NCBI GenBank assembly: GCA_019044685.2
Contig: JAGTXX020000012.1
Coordinates: 1,240,001-1,304,000 of the forward strand
Source of the DNA: Nannochloris sp. 'desiccata'
Taxonomy: Eukaryota > Chlorophyta > Trebouxiophyceae > Chlorellales > Chlorellaceae
Direction: 5' to 3'
DNA: 64,000 nucleotides
Part shown: positions 1 through 13,466 of the stretch, in pieces
How the letters are laid out: every line of letters begins with the position of its first letter
Numbering within the stretch: the first letter of the stretch is position 1
Made by a program: the position numbers and the translations under genes
The notes under the pieces: generated by a model
The model's input: only the letters and a program-made list of their open reading frames with translations
What the model was told of the DNA's origin: nothing
The model's database searches: none

Positions 1-345
1 CCACCTGGCGCTTCAAACTTGATTCAAGTCCTCGGGCCTTCAAACTTCAACTGACGACGATCGCCCAGCAGAGATCAAAAAAGTTACTACCAATGCATAC
101 TTAAGAAACCCACCTTTAATAAATTGCTAGCAAATATGTCAAATAACGCATGTCTTTGAACAAAGTATTTGATTTTGACCAGAAGCATTCCTTGGTTTTA
201 ATCTGATATTACCTTGACCAATAGTAGATTGTAGATTTAGTATATATTGTTGAACGATTACTGGATCATCACACGCGTGAATTGCTGCTGCGATTCGCTA
301 ATGCAATAGAAATAGTGCTGCACACATTTTAGATTATAGCCAACG
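1..345. other. 5' flank of acetyl-CoA carboxylase
   Basis: AT-rich sequence without a supportable gene. It presumably holds the promoter and 5' untranslated region of the downstream carboxylase gene. I see no repeat or RNA gene in it. Confidence 0.4.
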
Positions 346-3300
346 ATGACTTCTTCTCCCGCTGGCCCCACCAACGGCACCACCAAAGGTGCCCCATCCA
401 ATGGCACCAATAGCAAGAGCCGTCTAGAGATGGCTACCAAATACCGGTCAGCCCTTGGTCTTTCCTCCTCAATGTCCTATGACAACATGAACATGGCTCG
501 TGAGAGGTAAGCACGTTAATCTTTTCTTTTCATAGACCTCACGTGTCCCGTGCTGCGAGCGCTTCCCTTGCTCTAGGCACTATGATCTACCCAGTAACGT
601 ATCCATCGGAGTCTGCTCTTCGTTAGAACCCCTACAATCATTTTCTCCTTAGATGCCTTGTCATCTTCAACCTGCCGCTCTCATCTTTGACTTTTACAAA
701 AAAAACTCACTTCTCCTCCTTCTTCTCAACTCCTTTGCAGCTCTGGAGCGATGCCTCTTGGAGTCCCCAAGCGCTCAATGGAAATCTCCGCCTCTTTAGA
801 AGACCAAGTCCGTATTTGGGGTGGTGACCGGCCCATCCACTCGGTCCTTGTCGCCAACAACGGCCTCGCTGCTGTGAAGTTCATTCGTTCCGTCCGTAGC
901 TGGGCCTACAAATGCTTTGGAGATGAGCGTGCCGTCAACATCATTGCTATGGCTTCTCCTGAAGATATGAAGGCTGATGCTGAGCATATTAGAATGGCTG
1001 ATCAGTTTGTAGAAGTCCCAGGTGGCCGGAATGTGAATAACTATGCAAACGTGCAGCTCATTGTTTCCATTGCAAATAGAACTGGAGTTGATGCAGTATG
1101 GCCTGGATGGTAAGCTAGAAAGTAGTTACTCTAGCAATGATATTACTTCGTCATTGGTTCATTTCCTGTATTTGAAGTAAAACAAAACTTATTCATCACA
1201 CCCCCCCTCTTATTTTCTTTCTTTCTTCCTTGCTTTACAGGGGTCACGCATCTGAAAAGCCTGAACTTCCTGACCTCCTTAGCAAAACCCCTACTAAAAT
1301 TCGCTTCATTGGACCTCCTGCTCACGCTATGTCTGCTCTAGGCGACAAAATCGGCTCTACAATTTTGGCGCAGTCTGCTGGCGTCCCGACGTTGCCATGG
1401 AGCGGTGATGGCGTTACCGTCGACTGGGAACAATGTAACAAAGGTGTCCTGCCCGACGATATCTACGATAAAGCATGCATCCACTCTTTAGAAGAAGCTT
1501 TACAATGCTGTAACCGTATCGGGTACCCTGCCATGCTTAAAGCATCTTGGGGTGGAGGCGGCAAGGGTATTAGGAAAGTAATGAATGATGATGAAGTCAG
1601 GCTCGTTTTTCGTCAAGTCCAAGGAGAAGTTCCTGGATCTCCTATCTTTGCTATGAAATTAGCTCCTCAAAGTAGACATTTAGAGGTACAGCTCCTTGCA
1701 GATATGCACGGTAATGTATGCTCTTTGTTTAGTCGCGATTGCTCTGTGCAGCGTCGCCATCAAAAAATTGTTGAAGAGGGCCCTGTCACTGCTGCACCAG
1801 CTCATATCAAGGAGCACATGGAATCGTGCGCTCGTGCTTTAGCACGAAGTGTAGGCTACGTTGGTGCTGCTACTATAGAGTACCTGTATGCAATGGAAAG
1901 TGGAGAGTATTGCTTTTTAGAGTTGAACCCTCGTTTGCAGGTGGAGCATCCCGTCACAGAATGGATCTCTGGAGTGAATATTCCCTCTGCACAGCTTTTA
2001 ATCGCTCAAGGCGTCCCTTTACACGCTATTCCTGATATCCGTCGTCTTTGGGGCCGTGATATTGAAGGAAAAGATACGATTGATTTCGACAACACAGCTG
2101 CAAGGCTGCCTCCAGCTGGTCACGTTGTTGCCGTTCGTATCACCGCTGAAAATGCCAACGCTGGTTTTAAGCCTACCTCTGGTGGTGTGGATGAGATTTC
2201 TTTCCGTAGTACACCTGAAGTATGGGGCTACTTTAGCGTTAAAAATGGCGGTGCCATCCATGAGTATTCCGATTCCCAATTTGGACATTTATTCGCCAAG
2301 GGAGAAAATCGCACCGCTGCTTTGCGCGCTATGGTCGTAGCGTTGAAAGAGATTCGTATTCGTGGTGAAATTCGTACAAACTCTGATTATGTATGTGATC
2401 TTATCCAATGTCGTGAGTTTGTGGAGGATGAGCACCACACATCATGGTTGGATTCACGTATCGCAGCTCAGATTACTTCTGGGCGCCCTCCATGGCACTT
2501 GTCTGTTGTGTGTGGCGCCATGGTTCGTGCCTTTGAGCACAGTAATTCTCGTTTAGCTGAATATCTGGGGTATTTACAAAAAGGCCAACTCCCCCCTGCT
2601 CGTATTTCTCTGGTAACTACGACTGAAGAATTTGTAGTTGATAGTACAAAATACACAGTCAGAGTTGTACGGACTGGTCAACAAACTGCCACGTTGCATC
2701 TTGGCAATAGTACAGTTGATGTCGTATCTCGTAAACTCAACGATGGAGGATTACTCATCCAATTGGATGGCTCTTCCTATGTAGTACACACCGAAGAGGA
2801 GCCTCTTGGCACACGTCTTTCTATTGGCACCCACACGTGTTTACTTTCTAACGAGCACGATCCCTCTAAAATGAATTCTCTTTCCACTGGTAAACTTGTC
2901 CGTTATTTAGTAGAAGATGGCGGCCACGTTGAAGCTGATGAACCCTATGCTGAGATTGAAGTCATGAAAATGGTGATGACCTTCCTCGCACCTGCTTCTG
3001 GGCGAGTCCGTTTCCAGCTACCAGAAGGCTCAGTTCTCGCACCTGGACAGTTGATTGCCAGGTTGGATTTAGATGATCCTGCTGCAGTTCGTCGTGCTCA
3101 GCCGTTTACTGGCACCTGGCCTGAGCTAGGTCCTCCTGTAGTGGCACCTGATGGTATTGGCCATTTATTCACGGCCGCCCATGAAGCTGCAGTTAATATC
3201 ATGTCTGGCTATCACAACGACCTAGACACCGTTGTTCGCGACTTATTACAAGCTTTAGATGATCCTAGTTTGGGTTTGATGCAGTGGAATGAAGCGTTTG

Positions 3301-6300
3301 GAGTTGTTTCCAGTCGCTTACCCCATAAGTTAGCAACCAAATTGGAGAATTTGGCGGAAAATTGCGCTGTTGAACTTGAAGAGGCAAGACTTTCCAGCTC
3401 TTTTACTACCTCCACTACTATCTCTACCAATGGTACTACTAATGGCCCAGATGGTACTACTGCGAATGTGCCTCACATTATTCGTAGAGTTAGCACTGGC
3501 ACTGAGTGCGGTAATATAGCATCCTTCTGTGCCCGGCAAATGTTGGAAGAGATGGCACACGCGGTGGACACCGCCCCCGCTGCTGAACGCTCTGCACTTG
3601 TTACACTTCTTGAACCTTTACAAGAGGTAGCGAGTGCACATGCCGGTGGTAAAGAAGAATTCGCTCGTCGTGTCGCTAAAAACTTGTTACAGTCTTATTT
3701 ACAAATTGAGGAGCAATTCGAATATGGCGGGAAAATTACAGAACAGGAGGTGATCGATTCTTTACGCCAAGCACACTCTTCTGCTCTTGAAAACGTAGTC
3801 GATGTCGTGCTTTCCCACAATGGACTTGTTTTAAAATCTCAATTGATCTTACGTATCATGGGTGCGCTTGTACTGCCTGCTCCAGATGTGTACCGCCCCT
3901 TACTCCGAAGATTAGCTGCATTGGCTGAACCTGGTACCTCTGGTGTCGCGTTACGTGCGCAACAGTTGTTGGAACATTCTTTACTTGGCGAGTTGCGTGC
4001 TATGGTGGCCAGAACTCTTTCTGGGCTTGATATGTTTGTGCAAACCACTGCTGATGGTGGCAGCTCTGTGGCTACCGGTGGTGCCGGTCCTGTAGCTAGG
4101 AAATCTAGTAGCAGAAATTCTGTTGATCGTCGCCTTACCGTAAAAGAAGGTCTCTATGCTGGGTTAGCTAATTTAGAATCTCCTCTAATGAACGCTGCTG
4201 GAGTGGAAGAAAGAATGGCCATGCTGGTCGAGGCGCCTGCTGCTGTTGAAGATGCATTAGCGTCGTTGTTGGATGATGATGATGAAGTTGTACGTCAGCG
4301 CGCTTTAATAACCTATATTAAGCGTATTTACTTCCCCTTCTTGTTGCACGAGCCTGCTTTAGCTGTTGCGCCTAGTAATGCGAAAGGTGGTGCAAGTCTG
4401 ACTGCTGTCTGGGCTTACAGCGATGCTGCTACTGCTGGAACGGCCTTGGCACGTGATTGCCTTGGTGGAGCTGTTTTAATCAATTCTTTAGCTGATTTGC
4501 CTGCGGCGATGAAAGCTTTAGAGAACGCTCGCTCTCAGACTGGCCTTGCTGGTGTCCTCGATAAGGGAACACTACACGTGGTACTGACCGGGCAAGGTGA
4601 AACTGCCTTCCATTTGACCCAGGAGGCTTATGCATTACTCAAAGAAGTAAATGTTGATGGATATGCACCTTCAGATTGTGAAGACAGCAGAAATACTTCA
4701 GTTGACCCCAAGGCAGTGGCTGCTGCAGCGAGTGCTCAAATCCGGTCAATGGCTTCTCAAGTCTTTTCTTCTGGCTATAGCGCAGTTTCTGTTATGAGTA
4801 AACGAGGACAATTGATGCCTTTACGCACTGTACTCTATTATTCTGAGGAAACTCGCAATTTTGAGTTAATTCCAGTGCTCAGTCTGACTGAACCTCCAAC
4901 AGCTGCTGCGCTCGAGCTCTGCAAATTGACTGGCTTCCCCAATGCCACCTACTCTTCTTCTCGCAACTTACAGTGGCATATTTACACTATCACTGAGCGT
5001 GATAGGCCCAGTGCTCCTGCGTTAAAGCGTGTATTCTTACGTGGTGTGGTTCGCCAGCTCGGTCGACCAGACTTGCTTGCTGCGACCTATAGTAGCAATG
5101 CTGCTGGAGCTGCGTCTGCTGCAATGGAGGAAGTTGATTTGACCCTGGAGGGTGCTCTAGATGAGCTTGAACGAATTGGCAATACAGGTAAGCCCCCCTC
5201 CATCTAGTAGTTTTTAATATTGTTGTTAGCTGTGCTGTCTCTCATAGTGCCGCTTACACAGAGAGAGAAAATATTCATTTTATCTTCCACCTTTTACCTG
5301 CGTTCCTTGCGCGGAAATACACCTATTTCTCTATGATTCTAGTATTAAAGCTGTTATTGCTTTTTTACCATAGCTTACATATAAATTTATAAAAATTTAT
5401 TCTGACTAACCTCGCTTTCCTTTCTTCCTTTTTTTTTGCAGCTGCTGCTGGCCTGATGACCGCAGCTCGTCCTGATTGGTCTCATATCTACCTTGACGTC
5501 CTTACCCCTCTCCCTCTCGGCGCTGATCAAGACGAATCTCGCGTTGCAGCTGCCCTCCGCGCTGCTGCTGCATCCATCACTGCCAAATGCAGCGCTCAAC
5601 TTCGCAGAGCCGCTATTGCCCAGTGGGAGGTGAAACTTCGCGTTTCTGATAAAGCAGGAAGCGCTTGGCACGTGATTGTCTCTGTCCCTACTGGACATGA
5701 AGGTGGAGAAGACTGCGTTGATTTATATCGCGAGCAGCCTGCTTCTGATGGCTCTGGCTTGGTTTATATTTCCAAAGACTCTTTTGCTTTGGGTAGAACC
5801 AGCGCAGCTTCTCACGTAGGTTCCTTGGATGGTACTTTCATTTCAGCACCCTATCCTCCTTTAGAACGTCTCCAACAAAAGCGTTTAGCTGCTCGTCGCC
5901 ATAAAACAACCTATTGCTATGATTTCCCTGCCGTTTTTGAGAACGCCTTGCGAGAAATTTGGGCAGCTCGCGCTGCTGCTGGGGAGCCCAATGCTGTGCC
6001 TCCTGCTGCGAGGTTGGTAGAGGTGCAAGAACTTGTTCCTGCTGCTGGGGAGACGCTTTCTTTCCGTCAAAAGACTGCGTTAGTGCCTTCTACTCGTCCT
6101 ATGAGCCAAAATTCTGTGGGTGTAGTTGCTTGGGTGCTCACTCTTCGCACTCCTGAGTGCCCTCAAGGTCGTCAAATCGTAGCTATTGCCAACGATATCA
6201 CCCACGCTTCTGGTGCCTTTGGTCCTGCAGAAGATGCCATGTTCAGAGCTGCTACTGAATTCGCTCTTGAACAGAAGCTCCCTGTGGTCTACCTTGCTGC

Positions 6301-8305
6301 AAACTCTGGCGCACGTGTTGGCTTGGCAAATGAAGTCAAGCAATGCTTGCAGGTAGAATGGACCAACCCTGCTGAGCCATCCAAAGGATTTAAGTATCTT
6401 TATTTAAGCTCTGAAGATTACAATTGTATCAGCAAACGTGCTGCTGCTGCTGGTTCTGGCCCTGCTTTGCTTGCGCGTAAAATTATCACAGACGCTGGAG
6501 AAGAGCGCTATGAAATCACTGATATCGTTGGTTTAGAAGATGGACTTGGTGTAGAATGTCTCAGTGGTAGTGGTGCTATTGCTAGTATCTACGCCAAAGC
6601 GTTCCGTGAAGGTTTTACTGTCACTTTAGTTTCTGGCAGGACTGTGGGAATTGGTGCGTACTTGGCACGTTTAGGTCGTCGCTGCGTTCAGCGCGAAGAT
6701 CAGCCTATTATTCTCACTGGCTATGCTGCGTTAAATAAACTTCTCGGTAGAGATGTTTATACCAGCCATATGCAGTTGGGCGGACCTAAAGTAATGGGCC
6801 AAAATGGAGTTTCTCACCACATAGTGGAAGATGACTTGGCAGGCGTGATGTGCGTGCTGCGCTGGTTATCCTACACAGCTGCTCGTGTAGGTGAAGCTCC
6901 ACCTCGCTTGCCTACCTCAGATCCTGATACGCGTCCTGTTACTTACCTTGTTGAAGAAGGAACCAAGCTGGACCCTCGCGCTGCGATCGCAGGCCGGCTT
7001 TCTGTTTCTGCTCCTGGTGGTTGGGAAAGTGGCATGTTTGATCGTGGCTCCTGGACTGAAGCACACCCTGGCTGGGCTCGCACTGTCGTTACTGGCCGTG
7101 CTCGTTTGGCTGGTCAGCCTGTTGGTGTTATTGCAGTCGAAGTTTCTACTATTTCTTTAAATCTTCCTGCAGACCCTGGTATGCCAGATTCTTCAGAAAG
7201 AATTGTTCCTCAAGCAGGACAAGTATGGTTCCCTGATTCTGCTCTGAAAACTGCGCAAGCAATGGAAGAATTCGATTTAGAAAAACTTCCTTTGTTCGTC
7301 TTGGCAAATTGGAGAGGCTTCTCTGGAGGCCAGAGAGACTTGTTTGAAGGTGTTTTGCAAGCCGGTTCTTTGATTGTGGACAGCTTGCGTACCTATGGGC
7401 AGCCTGTAGTTATGTATATCCCTCCTGGATGCGAGCTTCGTGGTGGTGCTTGGGTCGTTATTGACTCCCAAATCAACTGTGAGCAAATTGAGAGCTACGC
7501 AGACCCCACTGCCAAAGGCGCTGTTTTGGAGCCTGATGGCGTAGTAGAAATCAAATTCAGACCTGCTGAATTACTCACTATTATGCATAGAATCGACCCT
7601 GTTATTTTAAAATTAAAACAGGAAGGCGCTGGTCCTGGAGATGCTGCTATCAAATCACGAGAGGCTGCCTTGATGCCAGTCTACCATCAAGTTGCTTTGG
7701 CCTTTGCCCAAATGCATGATACTCCTCAAAGAATGATGGCAAAGGGTGTATTACGTGGGGTCGTCCCCTGGATGGAATCACGTGCTTTCTTTTCTGCGCG
7801 CTTACGTCGCCGTATGGCTGAAGAAGCCCTTCTCCGCCATATTAAAGCTGCAGATAGCGAGGTTTCTCGTGAAAATGCTGTTTTTATGCTTCGTTCTTGG
7901 TTCAATTCTTCATTCTCTGCTGGAAATGTGGTTGTTCCGGATAGGAAGAGTAAAAGTGAAGAAGCTATTGCCCATGTCCAACTCGCTGCTGCTTCAGCAG
8001 CAGTCGCCAATATTACGTCTTCCTCTACTATTTCGTCCTCGAATTCTTCTTCTACGTCTTCTTTGGGGGAGAAGGAGATGGCTTGGGAGAGTGATGGTGC
8101 CTTTATGAGCTGGGTAGAGAGCGCCAGTGGAGCGGCACGTATTGCTATTGAATTAAAAGCCTTGAAACAACGTGCCGCGAGTGCTGTAGTTGCTGAATTG
8201 GCGGCTACTGCTGAGGGAACTGATGGATTAATTCGAGGACTGGCTGAAGCGGTACGGTCAAACCCTTCATTGGTATTGCAACTCCGTAGTTTGGTGAATA
8301 AGTAA
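346..8305 (+). CDS. ACC1: Homomeric (multidomain) acetyl-CoA carboxylase
   Basis: Carboxylates acetyl-CoA to malonyl-CoA for fatty-acid synthesis and elongation. Exons: 346-506, 741-1109, 1241-5187 and 5442-8305, all with GT-AG introns and continuous frame, giving 2,446 residues. That is slightly long for the family (about 2,200-2,350). Domain order is biotin carboxylase (ATP-grasp loop GGGGKGIRK, codons near 1553-1577), biotin carrier (EVMKM, biotinyl lysine at about residue 753, codon 2967-2969), the central regulatory region, then the carboxyltransferase encoded by exon 4 (SGARVG, FDRGSW and GGQRDLFEG motifs). The start at 346 is the first ATG in exon 1. The N-terminus is Ser/Thr/Asn/Gly-rich and does not look like a plastid transit peptide, so a cytosolic enzyme is likely. 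Ser/Gly-rich low-complexity linkers follow the biotin carrier and lie near the C-terminus. Confidence 0.97.
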
Positions 8306-8903
8306 ACGAGAGAGGACTATTAATTTCGGATAAGTACTAGAGGATTACTAGGTAGAACAGCATTTATTGAATTAATTAGAGAAGATTAAAAAAATATTGA
8401 TAAAATAAAAATTGAACACAACATGTTGACGGTGAAGAAAGACAGAAAGAATTTATGAGATTAAAAATATAGATATACGAATTTATGATGATTCATTTGA
8501 TATACTTGATACCCGGTTTACCAATCCTTCCATTTATCTTTGAGGCTTTAGCGACTTTGTCTTTTGTTTATTCCCTCTTTGCTTTGCTTTGTCTCGGCGG
8601 CACGCTGGCGAGGGCATCGTCTGCGTGTCGCTTTCTAGGCATTAAAAAAGAGGGAAGTATAGCTGTCCTAGGCTGACGATGAGAACACTAATGTTCGTAT
8701 AATACCATCTTTATGTTTTGTAAATCGTTGTAATAAAAATATATAAAGAAAATCAGTAAACTAAATAAGAAAGGAGCAGCCGGGACGGGGACCGTGAGCA
8801 CAGCATGCAAAAGGAGGAGTTTGGACTTTCATATAAAGGCGTAATTTTCTTTCATCTAAATAAATCTATGGAAATTATATATTCTTAGAGTAGATTAATC
8901 ACA
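8306..8903. other. Intergenic, 598 bp
   Basis: Contains the A/T-rich 3' untranslated region of the carboxylase and the promoter of the next gene. A 63-codon open frame at 8485-8676 has no recognisable domain and I do not call it. Confidence 0.5.
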
Positions 8904-10196
8904 ATGCTGCGGTGGGCACCAGCTGAAATCAGTGCTCATCAGGGAACTAACTGGTATATGGTAACTAACAGTCGCAGAGTCCATGCTCGACCAAATAGAA
9001 TGGATAGGATACTAGCGGAGGCAACACCCACATCATCGAATGGTGAAGAACGTGTTGGGTGAGTTGGATCTCTACAAAAACCCTTCAAAAACTATTGTTA
9101 TCTTGCTCAAATAAAGGATCAATTCCTTGATCACTGAATAATTTGTTTTTACCTTTTCATCGCACATTGCAGGACTAAAAGGACAAAAGTGCTGCGAGGA
9201 GCACGCCAGAAAAACGGCATCTTAGTCGATCTCTCACGCACCCAACCCTATGAAGCAGCAACAATCCCGCTTGGCGTCTTGGATGGCCGCTTTTGCCTCT
9301 CTCCTGAGCGAGTCCAGCAACTCCTTCAAGAGCACGCGCTTACTGAAGACCAGCTTTTAACTCTCCTCATCACCTCAGCTTCAAAGCTTGCTCGACCACC
9401 AATTTCCTCGTTTCACGTAGGAGCTGTCGGTCTTGGGGCCTCTGGCGCTTTATACGTTGGGGTTAATTTAGAATTCGCTCGATTGCCTCTCTACAACTCA
9501 GTCCACGCGGAACAATTCTTAGTAGTCAACGCGCTACATCATGGAGAGAAAGGTATCCAAAAACTAGCCATTTCTGCAGCACCTTGTGGTCATTGTCGTC
9601 AATTCTATTCAGAGCTGGCCTGTGCAGAAACGGTGAAATTCAGTTTTCAAGGAGGAACTTACACTTTAGGGCAGCTTTTACCGCTTAGATTTAAGCCAGC
9701 GGACCTTCTTCCAGACCCTTCTACCCCATTATTACTAGATCAACAAAACAACCGCATTGTATTCACCCCAGAAGCGCAAGAAATAATCAAATCATTACCA
9801 ACGAACAGTTCTCTAGCAGATGCCGCAGATGCTGCTCTTGAAGAAGCCCGCCGTTCGTACGCCCCCTATAGCCATTGTCCTGCAGGCATTGCGATTGTAA
9901 CTCAAGAAGAAGGTCCACGGGTATATAGTGGGGGATATATAGAAAGTGCAGCGTATAATCCTTCCATGCCGCCATTACAAACTGCGATTATTGATGCTGT
10001 GATTGACGGGATGCCCTGTTATACGGGCATTAGTGATGTCGTACTAGTCGAGTTACGAGGTGGTCCCGTACAGCATGCACCTACGACGAAAGTGATATTG
10101 GAGCAGATTGCACCACAAGCGAGGTTGATGGTGCTGCAGGCGGATTGGGAGGAAGGTGAAGCGCCAGATGGGACTAACGGCGGAACTTTAAGTTGA
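8904..10196 (+). CDS. CDA: Cytidine deaminase (two-domain type)
   Basis: Deaminates cytidine and deoxycytidine in pyrimidine salvage. Exon 1 is 8904-9058 and exon 2 is 9173-10196. The donor GTGAGT and acceptor TTGCAG keep the frame, giving 392 residues. The first half carries the zinc and proton-transfer motifs HAEQ and PCGHC. The second half repeats the fold (RRSYAPYSHCPAGIAI) but has no HAE or PCxxC, as in plant and E. coli enzymes, where this domain is a structural partner. Plant CDA is usually about 300 residues. The extra roughly 75 N-terminal residues, mostly from exon 1, are Arg-rich and could be an organelle-targeting or merely divergent leader. The ATG at 8904 is the first in frame with a good splice into exon 2. 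Confidence 0.93.
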
Positions 10197-10395
10197 GATA
10201 AATGGGATTTGTTTTTTATTTTTTCTTGTTTTACTTTACTCTAATTAATGGAGCGAAATTCTTCCCTATTTGAATTTCATTAAACACAGTTATAGTATTA
10301 CTTGAATATTGCATAAAATAATTGCACTGTATATATACCTGCTACGTTTAAACTGAATCCACAACGCTCCACAAGGAATTCTCAAAAATATTCAG

Positions 10396-11974
10396 TTAAT
10401 TCTGTATTTCTCTCTGTTTTTTCGCTGCCTTTATGATTTGTTGATCTAGTTCATAATGCTTTGGGATCTTTGACGTGGACTTTCTATCCAAATCCACAAC
10501 AGAAATACGGTACTCAACGTTATATAGCCCTTCTTTCTCTTCCTTTTCAAAAAAGACAACATTGCCGTTTTCTTCTTCAGTTTGAAGTTTGGCCAAAAAA
10601 GAAGAATCTTCTTTTTCTTTGCTTTTATTTCGCGCATCCCTACGACCGTTACTACGCATAGTTATCATGATGGAACAATCTTTAGCAGTGGTTGCGATTA
10701 CATACGATCTCAAAGTCTCTACAGACTCCTTCCAGGGCAACCTAACAACATCATCGATAGCGTCGCGATGCTCTCGTGCAGTGAGGTACACCTGTACATC
10801 ATCCCTGCAACGGAAATCATTGTCACCATCTTCTACTATATCTGATATTATTGGGCTTCCATCCAAAGGAGCCTCTTCACATGTCTCTTCAGCTCTCTCT
10901 TCCCGCGCATTCAATTTCAGCATCATGAGATGATGGAGGTGGTAGATGCCCACAATATCGACGTGACATGCCTGCTGTGCTCTGCTGATATTTTGTAAAA
11001 CTGGTTCTTGCTGGAGAATCAGCCTTAGAAGCGTAGCTAGAGAATTCCTCTCATTTGTACCATCGGTGGTATCTGATTGATTGTTGAGAGGTTCTAGAAG
11101 AGCAGCAGCTGCTGCACTTATGGCTTTGTCAAGCGAACATCTTTCACACTGATCGCTGGTGATGCCCACGCCCTCTCCACTAGTATCAACAAAGTCCACC
11201 GGCTTGCCATTGATAAATATATTCAAGTTATTCTGAGGATTCTCCAATAAAGAGCATAATGCTTTCTCCATTCTGTCAGTTTTGCCAGAAAAGAGGTCTA
11301 AAGGGTCATAGCTGCTGACTGTGCTGATGGTCCCTTGGTCTCTCTTGAGAAGCTGATGGAGCTGGTAACGAGAAGTACTATGCTTTAATTCCTTTTCTTC
11401 TGGGTGAATGGTGTTGCATTTGGTTATAGAACCGTACTTCGGTTTAATTTCTATGCAGATTGTACAAGGCAAATGCTGCTGCTTTGGTGAAGACGACGGA
11501 GGGGGTGGTGAAGGCGGTGAAGGAAGAGGGAGGAGAGTAACATCTGGCATTACGACACCTTGGGGTGCCCCGTATATTTGGACTTCGTTGTTATTCAAAT
11601 TAATCAGTTCCTGCAATAAAAGAAGCGTGTTTAGTAAAACACTATTATTTACCAAGAGCAGGTTGGCAGGCGGAAACTAAATAAATATTTTTTGTATTAA
11701 ATTGAGCTTTTACCTGAGGAGGAATGTATTGAGATCCTATGAATGGAGCTAGAACCTGTTTTATGTACTGCAGATCGGATTGCAACGATAATAAACTAGC
11801 TCCCTGTTGCCGAAGTTCAGGCCAAATTATCTCATCAATGCCTGCTTTTTGTAGCTCTTCCATTCCATTTAAGCGGCTCTTCCGTAGTCTTATGACTTGT
11901 ACTAAATTTTTGGAATTTTTATATTGCACCACAATGTTCGCTCCGCCCTCTCCTTTGAAAATCAAGTGATCCAT
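10396..11974 (-). CDS. IPK1: Inositol-pentakisphosphate 2-kinase
   Basis: Phosphorylates inositol 1,3,4,5,6-pentakisphosphate at the 2-position to make phytate (InsP6). Exon 1 is 11714-11974 and exon 2 is 10396-11610 (minus strand). The 103-bp intron has donor GTAAAA and acceptor TTGCAG, giving 491 residues. The N-terminus has the family nucleotide-binding motif FKGEGGANIVV followed by VIRLRKS, close to plant IPK1 (RGEGGAN...). IEIKPKYG in the middle and ATTAKDCSIMITMR near the C-terminus are the other two family signatures. The family is usually about 450 residues in plants. The middle has a proline-rich insert before IEIKPKYG and the C-terminus is charged. Convergent with cytidine deaminase across 199 bp. 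Confidence 0.92.
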
Positions 11975-12152
11975 GTAATTTGCTTGATTGCCTACAAGCG
12001 TTTTCGCTTCTCTATGCCATCTAATTAATTACAAAGAAATCTATTATGAACATCTAATTTTAAAAAGGACATACAGATTTATACAAAATGAAGCACTTTA
12101 TTCATTTTCTAATCCTCCCGGGCCGCTTTGCCCCGCTGCCGCAGCAAAATCT

Positions 12153-13466
12153 TTACTGCTCACTCATAGCTTGCTGCCCTCCAGTTCCAGCAGTTGAGGG
12201 ATTCAGAACCACCTTCACACATCCATCATCTTTATCGTCAAACATCTTGTACGCTGCAGGGGCTTTATCAAGAGACAGGTGGTGTGTAATAACCATGGAG
12301 GGATCAAGCGCACCATCGCGGACCAATTTTAAAAGTTTTTTCCAGTACTTTTGCACAGGAGTCTGCCCTGCTGCCATCGTCAATCCCTTTTCCATAAATG
12401 CACCGATGTTGAGATGATTACAGTACCCAGAGTAGACTCCCACCACTGAGATACGCCCCGCTTTACGCACTGCGTAGATCAATTCGTTGATGGTCTCACT
12501 CGGATCGTTCTCCAGCTTCAACGCCATCTCAACTTTGTGCAACCAGCTGTTTGCATAATGGAACCCCACAGCCTCTATCGCACAGTCGACGCCTACATAT
12601 CTCCCCTGCTCATCTTGGAACATTTCATGCAAAGCATCCAACGTTTTCTTTTCAGTGAAATTGATAGTTTCAATTCCAGGGAGTTTCTCGCGAGCAAAGT
12701 TGAGACGAAACTCATCTCGATCAATGAGGACAACACGAGCAGCGCCTCTAGCTTGAGCACAATGAGCAGTCAGGATTCCGACTGGCCCAGCGCCCCAAAT
12801 AGCGACATTGTCTCCACTTTGAACAGAGCCAAGCTCATTTGCGTGCCACGCAGTAGCCAAAACATCAGAAATCAAAAGCAATTTATCATCAGACAGCTTG
12901 GCTGCATCTTCTTCAATCTTCAAGCAGTTGGTATCAGCGAGAGGGACACGAAGATACTCGGCTTGACCGCCAGGATAGCCCCCAGTCAAATGCGAGTAGC
13001 CAAACAATCCAGCAGTGTGATGGCCATATAGGGCTTCTTGTTCTTTAGAAGGATTAGTGTTGTCACACCCAGAGTAGGCGCCTTTTTCGCAGTAGGTGCA
13101 ATGGCTGCAGGCGATGTCAAAGGCGACGACGACTCGATCTCCAGATTTTAAAGATTTTACATCAGGGCCTACAGACTCAACGATCCCCATAGTTTCGTGG
13201 CCCATTATATCACCTTTCTTCATTCCTGGCATAAATCCTCCGTACAAGTGTAAATCGCTCCCGCAAATGGCAGCAGAGGTGACTTTAATGATGACGTCTT
13301 CTGGATCTGTTATGAGGGGGCGATATTCTTCGACAACACGCATATCCTTGGTGCCATACCACTGAACGGTCTTCATTTTAGGTGCGGATTTATCACGGTT
13401 GGGCTGGGTGTGGATCTCTGGGGCGTCATTTCTCTTTGGAATGAGGGCGCCCGCGACGGTTGTCAT
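12153..13466 (-). CDS. Zinc-dependent alcohol dehydrogenase (MDR family, formaldehyde-dehydrogenase-like)
   Basis: A 437-residue medium-chain dehydrogenase/reductase. Visible features are the catalytic-zinc segment ICGSDLHLYGG with GHE, the four-cysteine structural-zinc loop (CSHCTYCEKGAYSGC), and the Rossmann motif GAGPVGILTAHCAQ, so it should use NAD(P)H on an alcohol or aldehyde adduct. The overall pattern resembles bacterial and fungal glutathione-dependent formaldehyde dehydrogenase-like zinc ADHs, but the substrate cannot be read from sequence. The start is placed at the ATG at 13466. The frame stays open to about 13535 but without an upstream ATG. No introns. The residues ahead of KTVQWYG are polar and have no clear targeting signal. 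Confidence 0.88.
   Translation of the reverse strand: MTTVAGALIPKRNDAPEIHTQPNRDKSAPKMKTVQWYGTKDMRVVEEYRPLITDPEDVIIKVTSAAICGSDLHLYGGFMPGMKKGDIMGHETMGIVESVGPDVKSLKSGDRVVVAFDIACSHCTYCEKGAYSGCDNTNPSKEQEALYGHHTAGLFGYSHLTGGYPGGQAEYLRVPLADTNCLKIEEDAAKLSDDKLLLISDVLATAWHANELGSVQSGDNVAIWGAGPVGILTAHCAQARGAARVVLIDRDEFRLNFAREKLPGIETINFTEKKTLDALHEMFQDEQGRYVGVDCAIEAVGFHYANSWLHKVEMALKLENDPSETINELIYAVRKAGRISVVGVYSGYCNHLNIGAFMEKGLTMAAGQTPVQKYWKKLLKLVRDGALDPSMVITHHLSLDKAPAAYKMFDDKDDGCVKVVLNPSTAGTGGQQAMSEQ

Noticed and set aside
8485..8676. 63-codon frame behind acetyl-CoA carboxylase
   Set aside because: Hydrophobic by composition, no homology that I recognise, and in the 3' untranslated region.
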